40,038 nt of DNA from JAVBLP01 sp031553505 (lineage in GTDB: Bacteria > Elusimicrobiota > Endomicrobiia > Endomicrobiales > Endomicrobiaceae): NCBI GenBank assembly GCA_031553505.1, contig JAVBLP010000008.1, positions 1 to 40,038 of the forward strand, written 5' to 3'. The notes beneath the pieces are model-generated. The model worked only from the letters and a program-made list of their open reading frames with translations. It had not been told where the DNA came from and ran no database searches. The stretch's first letter is position 1. Every line of letters starts with the position of its first letter. Below, piece by piece: positions 24,215 through 33,388 of the stretch. The position numbers and the translations under genes are program-made.

Positions 24215-27200
24215 TTATGCCGCTGTCAGTATATGCGCCTGCATTCTTGGGTCTGCCATAAGTTTTTTATCATACACATCAAATTTCACCTTTTTATCCG
24301 CATATTTTAGAATAAGCTGATATATAGTTTGCGAATATGCACCCCGGCTTAACAGCATTCTTTCTACTTCTTCCTTTACGGAATCCTCTGCATCCTTAGC
24401 GGAAGATTTTGATGCGCCGTATTCTTCAATAATTTCTTTTTCGGCGTGCGTTCCTGACAAAGCGGAACGGATAAGTATCCTTTCCAAATCTTTATCAACA
24501 AGCCCAAAGACAGTATCCGAATATATATCTTTCTTAACTTTAGCTTTCTGCGCCACAGTCTTTAAAAACTCATGCATAACTAAATCAAGTTCCTCGGGCT
24601 TTGTATTATTTTCTATTCTCTTAATTACAGATTGTATAACGGGGTTGTTTGCTATATTTAACCTTTGTGCCATGTCAACATTCCTGCCGGCCGAAGGATC
24701 CAAAACCAACCAGCCGCTGATAGAAAAATCCGCCGCGACATCAGGAATATCTTTCATATCAATTTCCAGTGCCGTATTAACGGCGCGCGTAGCGTTAAAC
24801 TCTCTTTTTGCGTACCTTATGCCAATCAGACCGAAAAGATTAAACCTGTCCAAAATATCGCGCTCGCCGCCTTCAATAGAGTTTAAAAACTCCGTACAGT
24901 CAATTATCTGGACGCATCCCGAATCGGCAGCAAATGCCTCTTTCAAACTTACAGTTTTAGCTTTTAAATCGGTAAATGAAAGGAAATCTTTAAAATATAT
25001 GCTGTTATCATGACTTACTACTATTACGCCGTCAAAACCGCATTCAACAAAATGCCTAAGATCGGCGTTATTAACGACTTCAACGCCTGTTACAAAAATT
25101 CTTGTGCCATCCACAGATAATTCTCTAAGTATTGCCCTGATTTGTTCCGCTTTTTTACCCTCAAAATACTTGTACGGCAAAGCAATTTGCGTATTGCCGG
25201 CCTGTTTATAGGCTCTGAAAGCCTTTTCAAGCATATTATCCTCAATTGCGCTGAAATCCATTATAAATGACCTTGCAAATGCCTCATCTTCCGCTTTTTT
25301 TGCGTTTACTATAGCTTCAGAAGCGGCAAGCTCGCCGCCTTTTGACATCCCAACAATTTCATTATAAAAAGATTTCTTTACAACGGTGAGGCCAGTATCT
25401 GTATAAGTTATATCTTTCAAGGAAGCATCATCGGAAACGGCAACAACATCTATATTAACTTCCTGCCCGTATTTGCCCGCGAAAGACGGCACAAAAGCGG
25501 TTGCGGCAAGCGCTATTTCATTATAATCTTCCGCTTTGGAAAACAAAATCATCCTTCCTGTTTTTTTGCTTATCCAGATAATTTCCCCGCCAGCTTTAAA
25601 CCCGGTGTTTTTAAAACCATATTTTTCAGGATTTGAAGGCATTTCATTAGTTATATGAAACGTTAAATGATTTGGGTCTCTTTGTGCCTGTTCATCGCTT
25701 GAAGACGTCATATTTATTTCATTTTCAAGATTTTTAACGTATTTGAAGTTTATAATCACATGCGCCGCAGTATTAAAAAAGAAAACCCCCGTAACCAAGG
25801 CGGCAGCCGTTATAATATTGAATGGCAATACAGCCGCAGCGACAATAGCTGCAGGTATTGCGATGCCCGCAGAGACTTTTCCAAAAAAACCGGCTGTTTT
25901 AAAGTTTTCCAAAGAATGCATTTTCGCGAAGTAAAACGGCTTAAAAGAAGAAGCAAAAAATTCTCTTGACGCAAGCTTTACTGCCGCAGCAAAAGCGTTG
26001 TTGCCGTTTACAAGCCATGCGGCAACTTTGGAGTAGTTTTTCTTCATTATGGCGCCTTGTACTTTTTGCCTTGCGGCGGTTTCCAAACTAAGCGTTTCCG
26101 TTATATTGTCTGCTGTAGTTCCTTCAAACTGCATAGGTCCGGGAAATTCATAAGCGTCTTCATATTTCCAAGCCTCTCTTTGTTTTACAAACGCTTTCAT
26201 TACCGGGCCGTCAACCTCAACGAAATGCTGTTTTATTGAAGGCCTCTCTCCTTTCATATGCATCAACATTGTAATCGGAAGGCCGCCAGGTTCCCAGTAT
26301 TCCGGCTGCATAGCAAGATTTTTAACATAAGCCATATAACCCGTACATTTATTCAGCGCCAATATAGCGGCAGTAAGCCCTAAAGAGTATCCGTAATTCG
26401 CGTCAAAATTTGAAGGGTATGGTGAGCGGCCCTCATATCCCAAAAAGTGAGTCTGCGTCTGAAACTTACCGGCATATTTGCCTTCTTTTTTCAATTTTTC
26501 TAATTTCTCTTCTACTTTTTGAATAATTATTTCTTCCGCTTTAATTTTAGAGAATTGAATTTTGCCGTTAGCGTCCCTTTCAGTTAAAATCTGGTGAACA
26601 AGCAGTTCGGGAAGCGTTTTTGTATAATCCCGCAGTTTTTGCGGAAATTTTTCCAGCATTCTTTCTTCAAGGGAATCCCCGTTGAATTCATTATTATCAT
26701 TCATAATTTTATAAACTTCATCCGCTTTCGATATAAATTCCTGCATTTCCGGTATAAAAGGCAAAATGCCTTCAGGTATATAAACAACGCCGTAGTTTTT
26801 TCCGTTTTCAGCCCTTACTGTTATAGCGTCGACAATTTCGTCAATTATCATATCAAAAGAGATATTTTTTGTCTGAATCTCCTCACCCACAAGCGCAATA
26901 TTGGGATGTGTTGTCATTGCCGTTTCAAGCGTTACATGTGAAGCATTTCTGCCCATCAGCCTTATAAAATGCCAATACTTTGCGGCGGACTGGGCGTCTC
27001 TCATAACATTTCCGCCCATTGTAGCGTAAGATTTTGTCGCGGTATCAAAACCAAATGTCGCTTCTACATATTCGTTTTGTATGTCGCCATCAATGGTTTT
27101 CGGGACGCCGACAACGCTGATACCTGCCTCAAACAAAAGCTCGCCAAGCTCTACCGACATCATATTAGATCCGTCTCCTCCTACGACTATAAGAGACGTA

Positions 27201-30200
27201 AAGCCTTCATCTATAAGGTTTTTTATCTGCTGCTGCGTAATTTCTTCGCTTGTAGGATATCTGCCCGTAGTAGGCCTGAAGAAACCGCCGGTATTTCTTA
27301 TTTCGTCTATATCGGCATCATTAAATTCGCTGAAACTGCTCTCATAAAGTCCTTTCGGACCGCTGTTTACGCCAAATACTTTGCTGTTAGGGTTAGCGTC
27401 TTTAATCGCATCGTATATCCCAGCCACGACATTATGCCCTCCGGAAGCAGGTCCGCCGGACAACATAATCGCAACCTTTTGCGGCTCGGTTGAAAGATTT
27501 TTATTTTTTTCAATCTGCGCGGAAAAGCCTACAACCGGCTTACCGTAAACATGAGGATATCTTTTTTTTATTATTTCCTGCCCGTCTCTGCTTTTGGTTT
27601 TTGCTTCAACAATTTCAGGAACAATCATCTTTATAAATCTTTTAAGCACCTGAGGTACTTTCGGAAGGTATTTTGCCCTTTCCTGCGCCAGCGAAACAAT
27701 TTGCACATATCTATTTTCTTCGTAATTTTTTGAACTGTCAATTATTTCGTTTACCCTGACCGAAATAGCATTTCCTAAATCTCTAGAAGGATAGTAGTAT
27801 CCGTTTCTTTGAAGATGGTCAATATCAAATTCAATAATACTCCCGCCGCTTTCAAGCACGTCAAGAATTGCAGGCAATTCTTTTTTATAACGACGCATGT
27901 TTTCAACAAGCGTTTTACGCCTTTCCATATTTCTTTCTGCAAGCTCTGCCTCATTGACATTTAACTTTCTGCCGCTTACCCCTTCATCCATCATTAAAAA
28001 CTCAAATCTTTCATAAATGGTTCCGTCTTCAATGTCAAGGCGTATAGTGATAGCTTCTGTACCCTGTCTTTTTAAAAATTTTATTACAGCTATTGCTAAC
28101 GGAACACTTTCAGTGCAGCCGTCAAGCACATAACCGTATTTGCAGTCATTCTGTGAAAACCTTGCCTCAAGCAGTTCGACAAACACATCAACAGGAATAT
28201 TTCTTCCACTGCGCAAAATTTCATTTGTCCGTTCTTTCAAACTCAAATATTTCTTTTCTTCATCACTTAATTCTTTCCTGTTTTTTAACTTTAAATTCAG
28301 AGCATTATCTTCAATAATGCTGCTTAGTGTTATGTGCGGTAAACCTGTATTATCATGTATTGTTTTACCCAAAGTCCCTTTTCCAGATAATGGAGCACCC
28401 ATCAAAATTATTCTCGACGAATTAATACTTTTGATACGGCGATCTCCGGCAAGATTTACCGACTTCATACCTTCTATAACCCTAATTCTTTCAATTATGG
28501 TTAGCAGTATGGAATCCATTGCATTTGTGCTGCCTTCTTCTACTATAGCAGCCATATCAAACTCGGCAAGTTTATTTACACTTCTATAATGCTCGATAAT
28601 AAGCTTTTCATTTTCATCAAATTTTTCCTGACGCTCCCGAAAGGCTATCTTTGACTTACTGTAGTCTTCTTTTCCGTTTGCTTTTAAAAATCTGTCCCTT
28701 CTGGTATCTTCGTCTGAATCAACGGAAATAAAAGATATATCCACATCTAAAGATTTAAAATGATTTTCAAAAAATATTGCGGAGTTTAAGTCGTCCGGAT
28801 AATTCTCTAAAATGAAACCATGTTTATATTTCGGTTTTTTCAGCTCTTCAATAATTGTATTCAGTTTATATTCGGATAAAAGATTTCCGGAAAGAGTATT
28901 AAAAGCCTGTTCTTCAAAAAACTCTTTCGCGTCAAAGTATGGAATTTCCAATGTATTACTTATTCTTTTTGCAACTGTACTTTTTCCAGATTTAGGAGGC
29001 CCCACAATAACTATTCTTGAACTTATAATTTTTTCCGCAGCTTTTTTTGCCGAAGAAGTCGGAAGTACAGCTTCTACGGATCTATCCATTCTTGAAGAAT
29101 CGCCAAATACAGACGTATCATTGCCGTTTTCGATATTATTCACCTGGTCGATAATAGCAACCGCAATAGATTCGGAAGCGGCGTCACTTTCCGGATCTTT
29201 TCCTAAAGCATTAAGGATATCATCTAAATAAAATACAGATAATCTTTTTTTTGCTTTATAATAATCTAAAACGGGATAAACCTGATCCTCAAGAGTTTTA
29301 AATCTTTTTTCCAAGGACTCCATATTATCATCAGCTCTCGGTTTTTCACCTCTCTTAACTGCGTCTTCAGCGCGCTTTCTAACCCTTTTCCTTATCGTAT
29401 CTTTTTTCGCATTAATGAAAATGACAGAAGGAATTATACCTTTTATTTTTGAAAACCCGTCAAATGCTTCCGCGCTCGCAATCTCTCTCGGATAGCCGTC
29501 AAGTATAAAGCCGTTTTTACAATCGTCTTCAGATATTCTTTCAAATACTATTTTATCAGCCAGTTGATGAGGGATAAGACGGCCTTCCTTCATAGCAGCC
29601 GCAACAACAGTCGCGATGGAGATCTTTTCATGTTCATCCGGGGTTAAAGAATCTCCCGCTTCAAGCTTTTGCTTTAAAATTTCAGCATCTTTACAGTATT
29701 GTCTTAAAATATCCCCGAGGGGTATGTGGGGAATATCATATTCTTTAGCAAGACTTTCGGAAACCGTATCTTTGCCGACTCCTGGCGCGCCTGTGATGAT
29801 AAAAAACTTATTTTTAATATTTGCCGCGCTGTCCTTCGCTGGATCAGAAAATACATCTTCTTTTTTTTCGCCTACATCCAATCCGCAAAGCATTTGGGCA
29901 AGCAGCAGAAACCTTTCAAACGGCGCTTTATTAAGCGAGACCTCTTCCCTTAGCTTATGATTCCTAAGAACATATTGTCCAAATTCCGGCATTTTTGCTA
30001 TAAGCGATGTTTCTATTCCGTCAATAGTATCTTCAGGGTATTCTTCCCCCGCAATTTCAAATATCAAGCCGTCTCCGGCAAAAAGATTATTTTCAGCCGC
30101 AAAAACTATGATGTTTTTAAAAACAGGGTATATATTAGGCAGCAATATCTCAGTACCGTTTTTTGATAAACGGGCCTTTAAGATTTTTAAAAAAACCAAT

Positions 30201-32086
30201 AACTGTTTTGATACCGCTCTATCAGATATTTTTTGAATTTTTCCGGGACGGGCTGCCGTGTATCCGTCAATCAGTTCAATAGAAATATTATTATTGCTTT
30301 TTGAAAACGCTGCAAAAGGCTTACCGTTTGCAATAATCTGCTTTGTCTCGGCATCATAAGAGAATAAAAGCTCTTTTTTGCCAGCTACAGCTTCATTTAG
30401 AAGATTAACCAGTTCCCATATATTTTCATCGTTAAACGGGACTTTTAAAAGTACGTTTTTTATATTCGTTAAAATTTCTGAAGCTATAACAGCGTCGGGA
30501 GCCTGTGACAAAAGCCCGAGCCCGAAGGTTTGGGTAAATATTTCCGCCTGCCTGAGCGCGAACTCCTCATAATTCTCCAAAGTTTTTGATATATCGCCGC
30601 TGTTAACATTAGGGGTAACCACGCAGTACGAAATCTTATTTTTGTCTAAAATTTCCGTAAAACCTTTGCTGTGGTATCCGCCCGTTACGCAGACAACAAT
30701 CTTTTTACCGTCAATCATTTTCATCAAATCCGCATTAACCGCGGCCTTATTGCCGCTTTTTAACGCCGTATTCTTTGAAAGCTTTTCAAAAAACACTTCA
30801 TTTCTGTAATCATTTACAGCGTAATACTCTTTCAGCGTTTCTAAATCGCTTTTTAGCGATTTCATGACATTATAATAAGCGTATTTATCCCAAAGTTTTG
30901 CAAACTTGCCATATTTAGCGTTAAAATACGCATAATCGTCAGCAGAAATAGAAGAGTTTAAGTAATCGGAAAAATAAGCGAAAAAGTCGCTTAAAAAAGA
31001 CACTTCAAGCTCGACAGGGTTTTTAGAAAGGGCGATTCTTATTTTTTCAATTAAGAGCCTTTCCTCGGTAAGCATTGCAACAGGATTTAGTTGCGCCGAC
31101 ATATTTGTAACTTTAACAAACGCTGCAAGATCGCGCGATATATGCTTTTCCTTAAAATCATCAGGCATATTGCCTAATACCAGCGCAAGACGTTCCATGT
31201 TTTGAAAATCATCGGTAAAATCAACAGCTTTTTGATAATCGGCAAAACTCATTTTTGCTTTTAAATTTCTAATAGTTTCAAATAGGTCTTTTGAAAGCTT
31301 ATCGGATTTTAAACTTTTATTGGCTTTATCAATTGCAAGCAGCATATTCATATTGGGGTAATCCGACCGGTCAATGATAATTCCGTGCCCGTTAACATCT
31401 CTGTAACCAAACAGCGTTTTATAGTACTTTGCGGTTGAAATTTTATTATTGCCGTACCGTTTAATAAGCTTGGCAAGTTTTCTGTTGCCGCCGTTAAAGT
31501 GCTTCATCTGCATGAACGCTAAATCGCCGCGCATCGTATCCAAAGTTTTATTGAATTCCGGCTTATCGCTTATTATTTTTGAAAACCGCTGAAGGTTTGT
31601 TATATGCAAATCTTTATCTTCAAGGCCTTTAATAAAGTTCTTCTTTTCATTAACGGCGGAATAATACTCGGCTCCGGTAAGCTTGCCTGACTGAAGCATG
31701 GCATCCGCAATACTTAATCTCATTTCTTTATCTGATATATTGGAAAGCCACTCTGTGCTTACATTTCCGTAACCGCCTTCAGTAAATACGCCGCTGAGAC
31801 TGCATTTTTCTTCCAAAATACCGATAATCTCGCTTATATTTCGCTGAACTTCCGGATGCATATGAAAATCCTGAATGTTTAGCACTACCGTTTCGCTTCC
31901 AAAATCCGCGGCGGAAGTTATTTTTGCATAGCTGCCAAGCAGGGCGTTTCTTTCATAGCCTGCGAACGCTGCCTGCTCCTGCGAATTCAAGCCGGAATAG
32001 GTATTCGCCGCAGCAAAATCAGAAAACACAAAAGAAAACAGAAAGACTGCGGCCAAAACAGCTGAAAAACTTTTTTTAATATTCAT
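24215..32086 (-). CDS. Giant exported multidomain protein: ChaN/TraB-like domain, three adenylate-kinase-like domains, phosphofructokinase domain, two membrane segments
   Basis: A single uninterrupted frame of 2623 residues. Residues 1-27 are a signal peptide (Lys-Lys, hydrophobic core, FAAA cleavage site). About 60-500 form a domain with QDFHMH (His75, His77), FTEGG and TGGYHSKG (His472), resembling ChaN/TraB-type putative metallo-domains. Adenylate-kinase-like domain 1 (758-990) has P-loop GAPGVGKDT, LDGYPRE and basic lid residues and looks active. Domain 2 (1022-1200; GPPKSGKST) and domain 3 (1223-1450; GAPLSGKGT) keep P-loops but have damaged later motifs. A long-type phosphofructokinase (1535-2000) has GGDGSN, PKTIDGD and MGRNASH. 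Two membrane helices (2071-2110) and an unrecognised 510-residue C-region follow. The start overlaps the upstream stop (ATGA). The role is unknown. A signal peptide on nucleotide and sugar-phosphate kinases is a puzzle, since ATP is scarce outside the cytoplasm. Confidence 0.88.
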   Translation of the reverse strand: MNIKKSFSAVLAAVFLFSFVFSDFAAANTYSGLNSQEQAAFAGYERNALLGSYAKITSAADFGSETVVLNIQDFHMHPEVQRNISEIIGILEEKCSLSGVFTEGGYGNVSTEWLSNISDKEMRLSIADAMLQSGKLTGAEYYSAVNEKKNFIKGLEDKDLHITNLQRFSKIISDKPEFNKTLDTMRGDLAFMQMKHFNGGNRKLAKLIKRYGNNKISTAKYYKTLFGYRDVNGHGIIIDRSDYPNMNMLLAIDKANKSLKSDKLSKDLFETIRNLKAKMSFADYQKAVDFTDDFQNMERLALVLGNMPDDFKEKHISRDLAAFVKVTNMSAQLNPVAMLTEERLLIEKIRIALSKNPVELEVSFLSDFFAYFSDYLNSSISADDYAYFNAKYGKFAKLWDKYAYYNVMKSLKSDLETLKEYYAVNDYRNEVFFEKLSKNTALKSGNKAAVNADLMKMIDGKKIVVCVTGGYHSKGFTEILDKNKISYCVVTPNVNSGDISKTLENYEEFALRQAEIFTQTFGLGLLSQAPDAVIASEILTNIKNVLLKVPFNDENIWELVNLLNEAVAGKKELLFSYDAETKQIIANGKPFAAFSKSNNNISIELIDGYTAARPGKIQKISDRAVSKQLLVFLKILKARLSKNGTEILLPNIYPVFKNIIVFAAENNLFAGDGLIFEIAGEEYPEDTIDGIETSLIAKMPEFGQYVLRNHKLREEVSLNKAPFERFLLLAQMLCGLDVGEKKEDVFSDPAKDSAANIKNKFFIITGAPGVGKDTVSESLAKEYDIPHIPLGDILRQYCKDAEILKQKLEAGDSLTPDEHEKISIATVVAAAMKEGRLIPHQLADKIVFERISEDDCKNGFILDGYPREIASAEAFDGFSKIKGIIPSVIFINAKKDTIRKRVRKRAEDAVKRGEKPRADDNMESLEKRFKTLEDQVYPVLDYYKAKKRLSVFYLDDILNALGKDPESDAASESIAVAIIDQVNNIENGNDTSVFGDSSRMDRSVEAVLPTSSAKKAAEKIISSRIVIVGPPKSGKSTVAKRISNTLEIPYFDAKEFFEEQAFNTLSGNLLSEYKLNTIIEELKKPKYKHGFILENYPDDLNSAIFFENHFKSLDVDISFISVDSDEDTRRDRFLKANGKEDYSKSKIAFRERQEKFDENEKLIIEHYRSVNKLAEFDMAAIVEEGSTNAMDSILLTIIERIRVIEGMKSVNLAGDRRIKSINSSRIILMGAPLSGKGTLGKTIHDNTGLPHITLSSIIEDNALNLKLKNRKELSDEEKKYLSLKERTNEILRSGRNIPVDVFVELLEARFSQNDCKYGYVLDGCTESVPLAIAVIKFLKRQGTEAITIRLDIEDGTIYERFEFLMMDEGVSGRKLNVNEAELAERNMERRKTLVENMRRYKKELPAILDVLESGGSIIEFDIDHLQRNGYYYPSRDLGNAISVRVNEIIDSSKNYEENRYVQIVSLAQERAKYLPKVPQVLKRFIKMIVPEIVEAKTKSRDGQEIIKKRYPHVYGKPVVGFSAQIEKNKNLSTEPQKVAIMLSGGPASGGHNVVAGIYDAIKDANPNSKVFGVNSGPKGLYESSFSEFNDADIDEIRNTGGFFRPTTGRYPTSEEITQQQIKNLIDEGFTSLIVVGGDGSNMMSVELGELLFEAGISVVGVPKTIDGDIQNEYVEATFGFDTATKSYATMGGNVMRDAQSAAKYWHFIRLMGRNASHVTLETAMTTHPNIALVGEEIQTKNISFDMIIDEIVDAITVRAENGKNYGVVYIPEGILPFIPEMQEFISKADEVYKIMNDNNEFNGDSLEERMLEKFPQKLRDYTKTLPELLVHQILTERDANGKIQFSKIKAEEIIIQKVEEKLEKLKKEGKYAGKFQTQTHFLGYEGRSPYPSNFDANYGYSLGLTAAILALNKCTGYMAYVKNLAMQPEYWEPGGLPITMLMHMKGERPSIKQHFVEVDGPVMKAFVKQREAWKYEDAYEFPGPMQFEGTTADNITETLSLETAARQKVQGAIMKKNYSKVAAWLVNGNNAFAAAVKLASREFFASSFKPFYFAKMHSLENFKTAGFFGKVSAGIAIPAAIVAAAVLPFNIITAAALVTGVFFFNTAAHVIINFKYVKNLENEINMTSSSDEQAQRDPNHLTFHITNEMPSNPEKYGFKNTGFKAGGEIIWISKKTGRMILFSKAEDYNEIALAATAFVPSFAGKYGQEVNIDVVAVSDDASLKDITYTDTGLTVVKKSFYNEIVGMSKGGELAASEAIVNAKKAEDEAFARSFIMDFSAIEDNMLEKAFRAYKQAGNTQIALPYKYFEGKKAEQIRAILRELSVDGTRIFVTGVEVVNNADLRHFVECGFDGVIVVSHDNSIYFKDFLSFTDLKAKTVSLKEAFAADSGCVQIIDCTEFLNSIEGGERDILDRFNLFGLIGIRYAKREFNATRAVNTALEIDMKDIPDVAADFSISGWLVLDPSAGRNVDMAQRLNIANNPVIQSVIKRIENNTKPEELDLVMHEFLKTVAQKAKVKKDIYSDTVFGLVDKDLERILIRSALSGTHAEKEIIEEYGASKSSAKDAEDSVKEEVERMLLSRGAYSQTIYQLILKYADKKVKFDVYDKKLMADPRMQAHILTAA

Positions 32087-32637
32087 TTATTTTCCCCAAA
32101 AATAAAAAAACACGGCGCATTAAAAAACGCCGTGTTTTTTATATATTTATGTATATTATTAACAGAATTTGGAATACTGCCCTTGTGCAGCGCCGATAAA
32201 AAGAGCAGTATCTGTGATATAACAAATAACAAGAGCAGAAAGCGCATACCCCCAGACTGCGCATTCACAGGAGCGCCGCCATATGCCGCTATAGCGGTAT
32301 TATCACGCGATTTATACGTATTAAACAGCATAATGCCTGAATAAATCTTATCGTCAGCAGCTTTTTCAGCATAATTGCTTATAAAACCGTCTGTTTTTGA
32401 AGAGTGAAATAAATTGCGCAGATGAAAGCTTTTATATGATTTTACGCATATTTTTATCATGTTTTGGGGAATTTGTATAAACGAAGAGTGTTTTACAACT
32501 GTGTCATTAGGCGTTTTAAAGCCTGAAATTTCTAAATTCCGGCAGTTTTGTATAACTGCGGCAAAAGAGTTGCCGCATATACTGAAAAGCAAAAAGAAAA
32601 CCGTAATAAACAATTGAGTTTTTTTATGTGTAGCCAT
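32083..32637 (-). CDS. Small exported or membrane protein of unknown function
   Basis: A 184-residue frame I do not recognise. Residues 1-27 look like a signal peptide (THKK, then a hydrophobic FITVFFLLFSI core, ending SFA). Residues 132-150 form one membrane helix (RFLLLLFVISQILLFLSAL) after a Gly-rich AAYGGAPVNAQSGG segment. The last 20 codons coincide with an intrinsic terminator. The stop overlaps the giant's start (ATGA), which favours translational coupling and a joint function. No clear ribosome binding site precedes the ATG. It lies 31 bases after the phosphoesterase gene. The coding call rests on the signal peptide, membrane helix, frame length and tight spacing. Confidence 0.65.
   Translation of the reverse strand: MATHKKTQLFITVFFLLFSICGNSFAAVIQNCRNLEISGFKTPNDTVVKHSSFIQIPQNMIKICVKSYKSFHLRNLFHSSKTDGFISNYAEKAADDKIYSGIMLFNTYKSRDNTAIAAYGGAPVNAQSGGMRFLLLLFVISQILLFLSALHKGSIPNSVNNIHKYIKNTAFFNAPCFFIFGENK
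32104..32140 (-). terminator. Intrinsic terminator inside the end of the small exported gene, before the giant
   Basis: A perfect 13-bp stem (32105-32117 with 32128-32140) contains CACGGCG/CGCCGTG and is followed by a minus-strand T-run continuing as TATT. It ends about 18 bases before the giant's start codon. Ribosomes reaching the small gene's stop would cover it, so it could attenuate the giant depending on translation. Confidence 0.8.
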
Positions 32638-32668
32638 GTATAAATATTAGTTAAAAATGCGGCTGCCA

Positions 32669-33388
32669 TCAACTCGAAAACACTTGTTTTACAATAATTT
32701 CACAATTGGATATTTCAACGGTTTTGGAGGGTACTACATTTACTATCAGGGTTTGGTCTAACCTGGTCTGTTGGTCCTTAAGCTGCCCTTCAGGGTGTAT
32801 ATGCCCGTGAAGCCACAATAAAGGCTTCATATATTGCACAAACCTTTTAAAGCACTTAAAACCTTTATGGCATCTGTCTTCTTTATCATGTATGCCTTCA
32901 ACGGGCGCATGGGAAATAACAATTATCTGTTTTTTCTTTTTAAACAATATAAAATCGAGCAGCCTGTGGCATTTTATTGCCGCTATAGCTTTTTTTACAA
33001 GTTTTTCCATCTCATATTCTTCAAATTGAAAGTTTCCCGGGTTATACCTCATAGAACCGCCGAAACCTACCAGAATATAGTCGCCTACAACTTCAACCCT
33101 GCCGTGCATATCTATTCCGCCGTGACGATGGCGCATGCCTTTACCCCGGTATACTTTTCTTCTTACTCTTGTTTTTTTAAAGTTATCGCCGTAAAACTGC
33201 GCCGAGAAATGGTTTCCTGACACAAAATAGAGGCTTTTATGGAGCCCGTCCGTAAGGTACTCAAGATATTTTTTCGGCAGATCGCCGCAAGAAAAAATAT
33301 AATTGATACCTTTCAGCTTATCTGAGCCGGAATCAATAACGCTTTCCAAAGATTTATCTTCAATATCGGCAACGGCAAGAATTTTCAT
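32669..33388 (-). CDS. Calcineurin-like metallophosphoesterase
   Basis: A cytoplasmic phosphoesterase of 239 residues. Metal-site motifs in order: ADIED (Asp8), CGDLP (Asp36), SGNH (57-60), ISHAP (158-162) and HGHIH (194-198). The first motif, normally DxH, reads DIE here, so Glu10 replaces the first histidine. A basic patch (KKTRVRRKVYRGKGMRHRHG, 71-90) could bind nucleic acid or a phosphorylated ligand. The start overlaps the stop of the ParB-like gene (ATGA). Substrate is unknown; phosphodiesters, nucleotides or phosphoproteins are all possible in the family. Confidence 0.88.
   Translation of the reverse strand: MKILAVADIEDKSLESVIDSGSDKLKGINYIFSCGDLPKKYLEYLTDGLHKSLYFVSGNHFSAQFYGDNFKKTRVRRKVYRGKGMRHRHGGIDMHGRVEVVGDYILVGFGGSMRYNPGNFQFEEYEMEKLVKKAIAAIKCHRLLDFILFKKKKQIIVISHAPVEGIHDKEDRCHKGFKCFKRFVQYMKPLLWLHGHIHPEGQLKDQQTRLDQTLIVNVVPSKTVEISNCEIIVKQVFSS

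Noticed and set aside
26969..27493. 174-residue plus-strand open frame inside the giant gene
   Set aside because: Antisense to the well-conserved phosphofructokinase domain.
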